A stretch of DNA of 64,000 bases from Deinococcus cellulosilyticus NBRC 106333 = KACC 11606. GTDB taxonomy: Bacteria; Deinococcota; Deinococci; Deinococcales; Deinococcaceae. The translations under genes were made by a program, and so were the position numbers. Positions 50,378 through 58,807 of this stretch are shown here, one piece after another; the stretch's first letter is position 1; the number at the start of each line of letters is the position of its first letter. The stretch spans positions 132,539-196,538 of the forward strand of contig NZ_BJXB01000010.1 in the NCBI RefSeq assembly GCF_007990775.1. The letters run 5' to 3'. A model generated the notes under the pieces. It saw nothing but the letters and a program-made list of their open reading frames with translations. It was not told the DNA's origin and searched no databases.

Positions 50378-53300
50378 TTACCCCCGATACGGTACTGTTA
50401 CCCGGAACACCGGAAGCACCATAAAGTGATGGTCTTCCGGTCCGGTGTAGCCTGCCCGGTTGTACCACTCGTCGTCCCGCTGGCACTGGATGACCGTGTG
50501 CCCGATGGGGGTGATGCGTCCCCGCAGGTTGCGGTACTGCTCGAGTTTCTGGGCCAGAGGGCTGTTTTTGCTGAGGTGGGCCACAGGTTGCCCGAAGTGG
50601 GTGATCAGGTTCCCGTGCAGTTCAAGGGGCCCCCATTGCTGCGCAAAACGTCGCACTGCCTGTCTGCCATCCACATGGATGACCCTGGGAGAGGTGATGT
50701 AGAAGTCCGAGGGGTCGGGCATGCGATCAAAGGTGAGGTGGGTGGGAACTTCAGCAGGGCATTGCACCACAAAGGGAACCACACCGTCTTCCAGGAGCCC
50801 TTGCTGGAATTCACGGCTCCTGAGGGCAGGATGGCAGGTGCTTTCGTGCCTGAGCACATGGAGGTGGTTTCTTGCCCGGGTGAGGGCCACGTACAGGGCG
50901 CGGGTGTCATCCGGGAGCACCTGACCTGAACGCAGGGGCACCTGTTCGCTGATCACGAACACCTCGTCGAACTCGCAACCTTTGGCCGAGTGGTAGGTGG
51001 AGAGCACCACCCCTCTGTGTCCGAGGGGCCGGGTGTTTTCCATGCGCAGGGCAACCTGTTCAAAAGTGGGGTTTTTCAGGCTGGAGACGCTGTCCAGCAG
51101 GGCCTGCCACGCATGGTCTTTGCTGGACAGGTTGAGGATCAGTCGGGTGTCCTCCAGAATGTTCTGAGGGTCACGGGTGGTGCGGCCTTTTTCTTCGAGC
51201 AGCACCTGCTGCACTTCCCGCCCGATCAGAGAACTGACGGGCCTCAGGGCATCATGCACGTTCAGAAGCTGCATGGGGATGCCTGAAGAGGCCAGAAAGT
51301 GCTGCACTTCATTGAGTTCCTCCCAGGTGCGGGCAAGCACTGCAATGCCCTCTGGCCGGGTGCCTTGCTCCACGCGCTCCTGAATGCGTCTGCAAATGGT
51401 GTAGGCTGCATCGAGTCTTCGGGTGTATTTCCCGAGCTGCACACTGCCGTCCTCCGTCCGGTTGCTGATCACCCGGTTGTGCTGTCCTTTGAGGCGGCTC
51501 TCTGCTGGCAGGGTGAATTCAATGAAGCGGTTGGCCACCTGCACAATGCGTGGCGCGGAACGGTAATTGACAGACAGGGTCAAAACCTTGTTCTGTTCAA
51601 TCCTGTAATCCTGCTGGAAACGGTGAATGAATTTGATGTCTGCACCCTGAAAGGAATACAGGTTCTGGTCGTCATCCCCCACAGCCACCAGATAACCAGG
51701 CTGGTCCACCTCATCGTCATCAGCGTTGCCATCGAAACGAGCAAGCTGGGTCACCAGCTGGTATTCCAGGTCCTTGATGTCCTGGTATTCATCCACCAGC
51801 ACGTACTGGTAATTGCTGCCCTGCTCCTGCAGGTGCTGAATGGCTTGCTTCAGAATCCAGTCGAATCTGGCCTGATCCCCGCGCACTTCCAGCGGAGCGT
51901 CTTTTTCGGTCAGGCCAGTGAGTTTGCGGGCCAGACCGTGAAAGGTGAAGACATCCACCTTGAGGGAGAGCTCTCCAATCAGGTCACTGATGCGTTCCTT
52001 GACCTCTGCAACGGCAGTGCGGTTGTAGGCCAGAACCAGCACCCGATCCGCAGGAATGCCGCGCAAGGCCACCAGATTGGCCACCCGGTGCACAATGGTG
52101 CGGGTTTTGCCGGACCCTGGTCCGGCAAGCACCAGGAGGGCACGGGAGCTGTCATCCTGCACGATGCTCTTTTGCACCTCGCTGAGGCTGGCAAGGATTT
52201 TGTGCTGGAACTCCGGGATCTGCAGCGTTCCAGCGGTTTCAGGATAGGGGAGGTGGCGGTCACAGAACACCTTGAGGTCCTCGGTGAAATAGGCTTGCAG
52301 CAAATGAATGCGCTGGGTCTCATCGGGCTGCCTGAGGATTTCACGCAGGCTGTGCAGGCGTCTGGCCCGGTTCTCGTAATGCTGTTCCAGCGGGCGGTAA
52401 GCCACCTGATTGTAACGGCCACGCTGCCCGGGTTTCAGGTAAAAAACACTGCCCTGCTCAAAGTCTCCACGGGTGAAATCCAGCAGACCCAGCATCTGCA
52501 TTCCAGCCAGACCTTCCAGCACGGTTTTGCCCTCTGAAATCTCGAACATGCGGTCCAGTTCTGCAACATTCAGGGTGATGCCCTCTGCTGCGTCGCTGAG
52601 TTTTTCAAGAACGGTCTCGGCAAATTCCCGGAAAGTTCTGTATTGCTGCTCGAAAAGCATGCACCATTCACGCAGGGAGAGGTCTGGATCACTGAACTGG
52701 ATTCTGGCACTCAGCCTCTCCAGTTGTGCTCTGGAGAGCCCAAGCACCTGGGCCACCCTGAGGGCCTGCTGGAGCCTGGCCTGCCTGCTGCGGCGCATCA
52801 GGTCCTGATTGACCTGTTCGATGTGAAGCTGGCTGAGGTCCACATCTGGCTGCTCGGAAAGGTGACTCAGGAAAGCCCGCACACTGGCGGTCGAAGCGTC
52901 CAGCCTTCCTCTTGCTCCACGCCGAGTCCTCAGGGAGACCTCGTAACTCCAGCTGGCGTATCCTGCTTTGACCATCTGCCGGAGGCCTCGAATGACTTTT
53001 GCCGGGGTGAGGGCACACAGCATCGCAGCTTCCCGCACATCGACCAGCACCTCCACACCGATTTTTCTGCTGTGGTGCCGCAGCAGAGACAGCACCTTGC
53101 TGCCTTCCAGCCCCAGAGCTTGCTGGCTGTGTTGCATCCTGATTTTCAGGACAGCCGGGCGCTGCTCTCCTTCATGCACCAGATCATAACTTTCCAGCGC
53201 AAACAGGGCCACCCTCGACTGGGTGATCAGGGCGTCCGGGTCTTCCTGAGGGAGGGCGTGGCTGAATTCAAAGCTGGACACCCAGCGGTGCACCGGAGGG

Positions 53301-55786
53301 GAATTCAGGCGCTTTTTCACCACCTGCCAGCAGTCCTTGAGGGCTTTCTCACTGGCGATGCGGTTGTTTTTCTCATGCTCAAAAAGCAGCTGGAAATCAC
53401 GCTCGTCCCACAAAAGCAGAGCGTGCCCGGATTCGCCCGGTTTCCGGGCCACCCGTCCTATTTCCTGCAGGTAACTTTCAGGGGTGGAGGGAGGCCCTGC
53501 ATGAATTACCGTGTGAATTCCAGCCCGGTCGATCCCCATGCCAAAGGCGCTGGTGGCCACCACCACCTCAAGGTCACCATTCTTGAACATCTGCAGCACT
53601 TCCCGCTTCTCAGCGGCAGGAATGCGGGCATGGAAGGCTTTCACCTGGAAACCCAGGTCATCCAGGGTCTGGGCATAACTTTCTGCCAGTGCCCTGGATT
53701 GCACATAAATGATGGAGACACCTGTTTCACGAGCCTCCTGCAGTTTCTCGACGATCACATTCAGGCGTTCGCTGCGGGGAACTTGCCGCACCTCGGTCTG
53801 GATCTCCGTGCGCCAGCGGAAGGGAGCCACTTCCGGGACCGTCACCAGGCTTCTTCCCAGCAGGGGTTCAAGTTGCTGCACAAAGCGGTTTTTCAGGTCA
53901 GCCACCACCTGTCGGGTTGCCGTTGCAGTTACAAAACCCAGTCTGGGAAGCTGACCTTCTTTGTGCAGGTCCCGGATGATGCCGGGAATGCGCAGAAAAT
54001 CAGGCCGGAAATCCATGCCCCACTGGGACAGGGTGTGGGCCTCATCCAGCACCCAGAGGTGGGGTTGCCTGTGGCGCAACATGCGCTGCACAGCCACATT
54101 GCGCAGGCGTTCAGGGGAGACATACAGGATGTCGATGCGGCCCTCCCACACCCCATCCAGCACCTTTCTCTGTTCCTCGGGCGTCTGGGTGCCACTCAGG
54201 AAAGCCACCCTGGAGGCCCACTCTGGCAATTGCACCTGCAGGTTGATCACCTGATCTTCCATCAGGGCCTGCAAGGGGCAAATGATCACAGAGAGCCCTC
54301 TGCGGTATTTGCTGAGGAAGAGGGCTGGAAACTGGAAGGTCAGGCTCTTGCCCCCTCCGGTGGGCAGCAGGCCCAGAGGAACCACCTCACCTTTCAGGAG
54401 GGTCTGCACGATCTCAAATTGCCCTTCTCTGAACTGGTAATGCTCGCCATACAGGGTTTTCAATTCCTGGGTGAGGTGCTCGAAGGTAAAATTCAGGGGT
54501 GAGCAGGCTTCTTCAGCCTGCTGGAAAGACGGAAAAGTGTGCTCTGCCCAGGCGGGTCTGCGGTGGCTGTCCTGCCCGGCCTGCAAGATCCAGCTCAGGT
54601 AGATCACGGCTCCCAGATTGCTCTCTTCGTGAAGCGGCAGAGACCAGAGGTGGTGCCTGAGGGGAAGGAGTTCTTCGGGCCACGGGGCATCATTCCCCTG
54701 GAACAGGTCTCTTAAAGGACTGTCTGGCAAGAGCCTCCTGACCGTCTGGTGCACCAGAGGAGAGAGCTGCGAAATGGCTGCCCGGGCCTTCAGATATCTG
54801 GCGTAAGTTTCCATGCAATCTTCAAGCGGATCACTGCTTGGCACGTATTCCCGGTAAGGCTTTTCCAGGGCCTGACTGGGCTCACCAGGGAAGACCAGGG
54901 TGCAGAGTTCCAGGGTGTCCAGGGTGCGTTTTTGCAACTGCACAAAGCTGCTCTGTGACAGGTGTTTCTGCAAAAAGGGCAGATCGAAGCGCCTCAGATT
55001 GTGCCCGAGCAGCACTTCACAGGTCAGCAGTTCACGTTCCACCTCAGCAAGATCCAGCGCAGTGAACCGTCTGGCCTGCAAGCCATTCAGGTGAAGGCCC
55101 TCTCTGAGTTGCCCGTCCAGCGAAACTTCCAGATCCAGCACCATCAGGCCTGCAGGCCAGTTTTGAAGGTCCACCGTGGGCAAATCAGCTTCAGGGGCCT
55201 GCTGGTCTTGAGCAGGCAGGACTTCTTTCTGGTGCTGTCGATGTTTTTTCAGCTGTCGCTCTGCCTGTTTCAGATGGCGTTCGGCCCGCTTCTGCAACTG
55301 TTGCAGGCGTTCACGGGTCAATTGAAATTCTTTTTCCAGTTGCTGCAGGGTGTGCTCAGCATGACCAAACCAGCCGTACCGCAAAGACAGCAGCCGGACC
55401 TGTTTCTGGGGCATCTGCTGCAAGATCTTCTGGATGTGGTCTGGCTGGTACCCCCTGTGCTGGCAGAAGGCCTCAAACCTGGGACAGGTTTTTGAGGAGG
55501 ATTGCAGTTCTGCTTTCTGGTAACCTCGCTGCAAATAGTCCTGCAGCAAGTGCTGGCCCAGCAGACCCTCCAGAGCATCGTAATCCTCTGAACGCTGGGC
55601 CAGGTATCCTCTCAGCATGCCGTGCTGCCCAAGCAGATGGGCCAGTGGACCGTCTGGGAGTCCAAGATGTTGTGCCATTTGAGACAGGGTTTGCCCGGAC
55701 ATGATCGCTTCGAGCAGCCACACCTGGTCCTCTGGGGTGAAGTGAAACATGGGGTCGTGAGAGGCAAAGAAATCTGCTGAAGCCAT
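50378..55786 (-). CDS. Exonuclease-like/RecQ/UvrD helicase fusion
   Basis: An 1,802-residue protein. Residues 1-200 are helical and partly coiled coil, with sigma-region-4-like or RQC-like helices. At about 215-345 is a DnaQ/DEDD-exonuclease-like segment (LMVLDLEVSLDG; LLGHNLRRFDLPFLQ); the last acidic residue of that site is not obvious. A RecQ helicase follows, with Walker A LLPTGGGKSLTFQF at about 474, LWVLDEAHTLSQWG and QEIGRVARKPGESG. After a winged-helix-like linker comes a complete UvrD/Rep helicase, with VLAGPGSGKTR at about 1219, VLVDEYQDI, VGDDDQNLYSFQGA, STYHSAKGCEFDE and ALYVALTRAR. A protein with 3'-5' helicases of two superfamilies should unwind and degrade or remodel DNA. It is monocistronic and converges on the motor operon with only 5 nt between stops. 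I see no strong ribosome binding site before ATG 55786. Confidence 0.85.
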   Translation of the reverse strand: MASADFFASHDPMFHFTPEDQVWLLEAIMSGQTLSQMAQHLGLPDGPLAHLLGQHGMLRGYLAQRSEDYDALEGLLGQHLLQDYLQRGYQKAELQSSSKTCPRFEAFCQHRGYQPDHIQKILQQMPQKQVRLLSLRYGWFGHAEHTLQQLEKEFQLTRERLQQLQKRAERHLKQAERQLKKHRQHQKEVLPAQDQQAPEADLPTVDLQNWPAGLMVLDLEVSLDGQLREGLHLNGLQARRFTALDLAEVERELLTCEVLLGHNLRRFDLPFLQKHLSQSSFVQLQKRTLDTLELCTLVFPGEPSQALEKPYREYVPSSDPLEDCMETYARYLKARAAISQLSPLVHQTVRRLLPDSPLRDLFQGNDAPWPEELLPLRHHLWSLPLHEESNLGAVIYLSWILQAGQDSHRRPAWAEHTFPSFQQAEEACSPLNFTFEHLTQELKTLYGEHYQFREGQFEIVQTLLKGEVVPLGLLPTGGGKSLTFQFPALFLSKYRRGLSVIICPLQALMEDQVINLQVQLPEWASRVAFLSGTQTPEEQRKVLDGVWEGRIDILYVSPERLRNVAVQRMLRHRQPHLWVLDEAHTLSQWGMDFRPDFLRIPGIIRDLHKEGQLPRLGFVTATATRQVVADLKNRFVQQLEPLLGRSLVTVPEVAPFRWRTEIQTEVRQVPRSERLNVIVEKLQEARETGVSIIYVQSRALAESYAQTLDDLGFQVKAFHARIPAAEKREVLQMFKNGDLEVVVATSAFGMGIDRAGIHTVIHAGPPSTPESYLQEIGRVARKPGESGHALLLWDERDFQLLFEHEKNNRIASEKALKDCWQVVKKRLNSPPVHRWVSSFEFSHALPQEDPDALITQSRVALFALESYDLVHEGEQRPAVLKIRMQHSQQALGLEGSKVLSLLRHHSRKIGVEVLVDVREAAMLCALTPAKVIRGLRQMVKAGYASWSYEVSLRTRRGARGRLDASTASVRAFLSHLSEQPDVDLSQLHIEQVNQDLMRRSRQARLQQALRVAQVLGLSRAQLERLSARIQFSDPDLSLREWCMLFEQQYRTFREFAETVLEKLSDAAEGITLNVAELDRMFEISEGKTVLEGLAGMQMLGLLDFTRGDFEQGSVFYLKPGQRGRYNQVAYRPLEQHYENRARRLHSLREILRQPDETQRIHLLQAYFTEDLKVFCDRHLPYPETAGTLQIPEFQHKILASLSEVQKSIVQDDSSRALLVLAGPGSGKTRTIVHRVANLVALRGIPADRVLVLAYNRTAVAEVKERISDLIGELSLKVDVFTFHGLARKLTGLTEKDAPLEVRGDQARFDWILKQAIQHLQEQGSNYQYVLVDEYQDIKDLEYQLVTQLARFDGNADDDEVDQPGYLVAVGDDDQNLYSFQGADIKFIHRFQQDYRIEQNKVLTLSVNYRSAPRIVQVANRFIEFTLPAESRLKGQHNRVISNRTEDGSVQLGKYTRRLDAAYTICRRIQERVEQGTRPEGIAVLARTWEELNEVQHFLASSGIPMQLLNVHDALRPVSSLIGREVQQVLLEEKGRTTRDPQNILEDTRLILNLSSKDHAWQALLDSVSSLKNPTFEQVALRMENTRPLGHRGVVLSTYHSAKGCEFDEVFVISEQVPLRSGQVLPDDTRALYVALTRARNHLHVLRHESTCHPALRSREFQQGLLEDGVVPFVVQCPAEVPTHLTFDRMPDPSDFYITSPRVIHVDGRQAVRRFAQQWGPLELHGNLITHFGQPVAHLSKNSPLAQKLEQYRNLRGRITPIGHTVIQCQRDDEWYNRAGYTGPEDHHFMVLPVFRVTVPYRG

Positions 55787-56439
55787 AGGTGTTCAGTTCA
55801 GGGTACTGCTGTAAGTCTGACATCATTCGTGAAATAAGGGATTTCCCTTACTTCATCTTTGGAAAAGGGATATTCACCCTTTCTGGATGTTTTCACTGGA
55901 TGAAAATCACGCTCTAAGGATTTTGGAAATCCTGGGATTTGTGCTCCTGGATGAATTTGATCTTTCGGGTTCGTCGGTGGATGAGGTTGGTTTTGAAACG
56001 AAATTGGAGTTCCATAAAATCATTTGTAACTCATTTGAAAACATTCCATTGCAATTCGATCACAAATTACAGCATGTATGTGATTTTCTGATGGGACATC
56101 TGCTCAGAAGTTGTGATTTACTGTGATGATAAGTGTGTCATCCAGCAAGCAAGTTGTCATGACTCAGGTGAAACCCCCAGCAATTATCAGGTTCGTTGAA
56201 GTCTTCATTCTGATGTATTCAAGAATTCCAGGATTGCCAGATCATTTGCCTGCCATCACCCTGGCGGGTGGGCGCACATTGCAGGTGGTGTGTCTGGACC
56301 TTCTGGAAGATCAGCCTTTTGTATCTGCGCCGGGAGATCGATAAAGTCAGTAAACTGGAAGACAAACTCTATAGGTTGCCTCTGGAAAACATCTTCGACA
56401 ACCCAGAACGTTCTGATGCATGGTGAAAGGAATGAAAAC
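55787..56439. other. AT-richer region with gene remnants
   Basis: About 650 nt, noticeably richer in A and T than its neighbours. Short frames at 55887-56126 (79 codons) and 56123-56344 lack ribosome binding sites and match no family I know. A third frame at about 56300-56426 reads LYLRREIDKVSKLEDKLYRL... and ends 14 nt before the HTH gene, so it might be the 3' end of a lost partner gene. The promoter of the big helicase gene should also lie here. The lower GC and broken frames suggest foreign DNA that is decaying. Confidence 0.45.
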
Positions 56440-56805
56440 ATGAAAGAGCAACAAGCCAAACAGGATTTTATGGCATGGCTGAAGTCTCAGATTCCAGACA
56501 CCGCTGAAATGCACGCCATCGCTCAGGAAGAATCAGAACGCATTGGACTGGCTTTGGCCCTCAAGAAGTCCATAGACGCTGAAGGACACAACCAGAAAGC
56601 CCTTGCAGAGCAGATGGGCGTGGCTCAGGCAGTGATCAGCAAATAGGGAAATGTGGGCCACGACCACACCCTGCACGTCCTGCGAAAGCTGATGGACGTG
56701 CAGGGTAGAAACCTGATCAAGGCCATCGAGATGAACAGAGAGTTCATCTCTCTCCGATGGCTCATCCCACAAAACAACTCAGAATCCCGCCCTGGGTCAG
56801 GGTGA
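56440..56805 (+). pseudogene. HTH (XRE/antitoxin-like) gene with in-frame stop
   Basis: ATG 56440, after GAAAGG, opens 68 codons: DFMAWLKSQIPDTAEMHAIA, then a Cro/C1-type helix-turn-helix, QKALAEQMGVAQAVISK, cut by TAG at 56644-56646. The same frame continues for 52 codons with GNVGHDHTLHVLRKLMDVQG, which is what usually follows the recognition helix in such proteins, and runs on to 56803 into the end of the convergent kinase gene. So the reading frame looks interrupted in the middle of its DNA-binding domain. The N-terminal product alone would hold only part of the fold. It may be the antitoxin of a lost toxin-antitoxin pair. Confidence 0.5.
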
Positions 56806-58807
56806 TGAGGGTGTTCCCATCGCAGATGGGCGGCACGATGATTCGTTCCTGATGCTGCAGCACAAAACGGGTCTGTCCTGAGGCCACATCCAGCCCATCC
56901 ACCTGACCCTTTTCATCAGCAACAAGCACCAGTCCACCTGCCACGACAGGGGCGGCCACCACGGTGGCATTCAGGTGCCGGGTCCATCTGAGGTTGAGGC
57001 CAGCATCCATCATGACCACCTGCCCACTGTGATCTGCAAAAGCCCACCCTGCTGCTGTCTGATGGGGCATGTTGTAATTCTTGCCCACGATGGGGAGGCT
57101 GGAACGGCGTGCTCCAGAGTGCAGGTGGAGCAGGTTCAGGTTCCCCAGGTGGTCCAGCACGTACACCTGATCCCCAAGCACCACGGGCATCCCAAAAATG
57201 GGGTGGCTGAGCTGGGTGTTCCACTGCCATGCTCCTGTGATGGCATCCACAGAGATCACCCGGCCTTCTCTGAGGGTCACGAGCACACGGCTCCCAGCAA
57301 GGACTGGTGTGCCGATGCCCTGTCCACCCAGCGAGCTCTGCCACAGGATTTGCCCTTCAAGGTTGAGTTTGAAGAGAACCCCTGCGTAACTCAGGGCGTA
57401 AATTTCCTGACCGGCGAGTGGAGGTGCAAAAAACACATGGTGCTCCAGAACCCGTCCCTCAGGGAGCAAGAGTCCCTGTTCAGTGCCAAGGACAGGACCA
57501 CGGACTGTGACCACAGGAGTGCTCTTGGAGGGAGGCACGTATCTGCTCTGAACCACCTGCCCCTGCAAATCCACAGTCACCCACTGTCCCTGTTCGGTGA
57601 CCACCTGAATGAGACCATCGTGCAGCACAGGCATGCCCCTGGTTTTTCCGAGGGTGATCTCCCAGATTTTCTGGGGCATTTTCTGGAGGCTCAGGTTCAG
57701 GCGGTGTGGAAAGTGGGCTTCAAATGCAGTGGGTTTCAACAGGCTGCTTCCGCATCTTGTGCACTTCAGACTGTCTGGCAGGTTCTGGTGACCGCACTTG
57801 CACAGGGCAGCTTCCCATCTGCGCTTTAGGGGCATCAGGGCATCTAAAAGTTCACTGCCACTCTGGAAACGGTCCGACATTTTGTTCTGCACGCACTTCT
57901 CAATCACTGCAATGAAATCATCCCGGAGGTCTGGTCTGAGCTTTCGCAAACGTGGAAACTCCACGAAGACCTCACGAATCCAGGTTTCGGGAGCTGTCCC
58001 GGTCAGCAGGTGGTATAGGGTGGCTCCAAAAGCATAAATGTCTGCAGAGGGCTGCGTCTGGATGCTCTCGGCGTACTGCTCTGGTGGGGCGTATCCCTTG
58101 CTCACGAAGCGCTGGGTGTCCCTGGCCTTGGTGGGATTGAACACCCGCGAAATCCCGAAGTCTGCAAGCACCGCCTGTCCGTTGTCCCGTAAGAGCACAT
58201 TTGCAGGTTTCATGTCCTTGTAGACGATGCTGTTCTGGTGCAGCTTTGAGAGGGCACTGGCGATCTGCACGCTCAGGTTCAGCGCTTCAATTTCACTGAT
58301 GGGCATCCTGATTCCGCTGAGGTCCCCTCCAGAACACAGTTCCATCACCAGATAGGCGTTGCCACGTTCCACAAAGAAATCCAGCAGGGTGACGATGTGG
58401 GTGTGGTGCAGCCCGGCAAGCAGTGCCGCCTCCTGCTCGAACATCTTCAGGGCATGCTTCTGCTCCTCTGGATCGCTGGAAGGCAGAATTTCCTTGATGG
58501 CGCAAGGCCTGCCAAACAGGGTGTCGGTTCCTTTGTAAACCCTTCCCATCCCTCCCACCGCCAGGATTTTCTCCAGACGGTAACGGTTCAGCAGCATGAT
58601 GTTCAGGGCCGGGGTCTGGGTGGCGCTGCCAGCAGCAGGACGGTATGCACAGTTCACGCAGGGATAAGAGGGGGTGGGTCCTCCACACTTCGCACAGATC
58701 CCATGGGGTGGTGTGGCAGGTGGTTGAGATGCGTTGGGGTTGTGACCGCAATTCACGCAGGGAAAAGCAGGGGTCTCCAGCAGGCAGTTGGGATTGGGAC
58801 AGATCAT
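56762..58807 (-). CDS. Zinc-ribbon Ser/Thr kinase with PQQ-type propeller
   Basis: A 681-residue cytoplasmic protein kinase. Two zinc knuckle pairs open it (CPNPNC...CVNCG and CAKCG...CVNC). The kinase (about 72-325) has ILAVGGMGRVYKG, Lys in CAIKEIL and DFG in LADFGISRVF, but the catalytic loop is IVYKDMKPANVLL, with Y-K in place of H-R before the Asp. The Asp, Lys and Asn remain, so activity is still possible. A third zinc ribbon (CKCGHQNLPDSLKCTRCG) leads to a beta-propeller of PQQ/quinoprotein type (about 380-681, repeats such as GTPVLAGSRVLVTLREGRVI). It is the last gene of a three-gene unit: its ATG overlaps the stop of the Cys-rich gene (ATGA, 58804-58807). Confidence 0.87.
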   Translation of the reverse strand: MICPNPNCLLETPAFPCVNCGHNPNASQPPATPPHGICAKCGGPTPSYPCVNCAYRPAAGSATQTPALNIMLLNRYRLEKILAVGGMGRVYKGTDTLFGRPCAIKEILPSSDPEEQKHALKMFEQEAALLAGLHHTHIVTLLDFFVERGNAYLVMELCSGGDLSGIRMPISEIEALNLSVQIASALSKLHQNSIVYKDMKPANVLLRDNGQAVLADFGISRVFNPTKARDTQRFVSKGYAPPEQYAESIQTQPSADIYAFGATLYHLLTGTAPETWIREVFVEFPRLRKLRPDLRDDFIAVIEKCVQNKMSDRFQSGSELLDALMPLKRRWEAALCKCGHQNLPDSLKCTRCGSSLLKPTAFEAHFPHRLNLSLQKMPQKIWEITLGKTRGMPVLHDGLIQVVTEQGQWVTVDLQGQVVQSRYVPPSKSTPVVTVRGPVLGTEQGLLLPEGRVLEHHVFFAPPLAGQEIYALSYAGVLFKLNLEGQILWQSSLGGQGIGTPVLAGSRVLVTLREGRVISVDAITGAWQWNTQLSHPIFGMPVVLGDQVYVLDHLGNLNLLHLHSGARRSSLPIVGKNYNMPHQTAAGWAFADHSGQVVMMDAGLNLRWTRHLNATVVAAPVVAGGLVLVADEKGQVDGLDVASGQTRFVLQHQERIIVPPICDGNTLITLTQGGILSCFVG

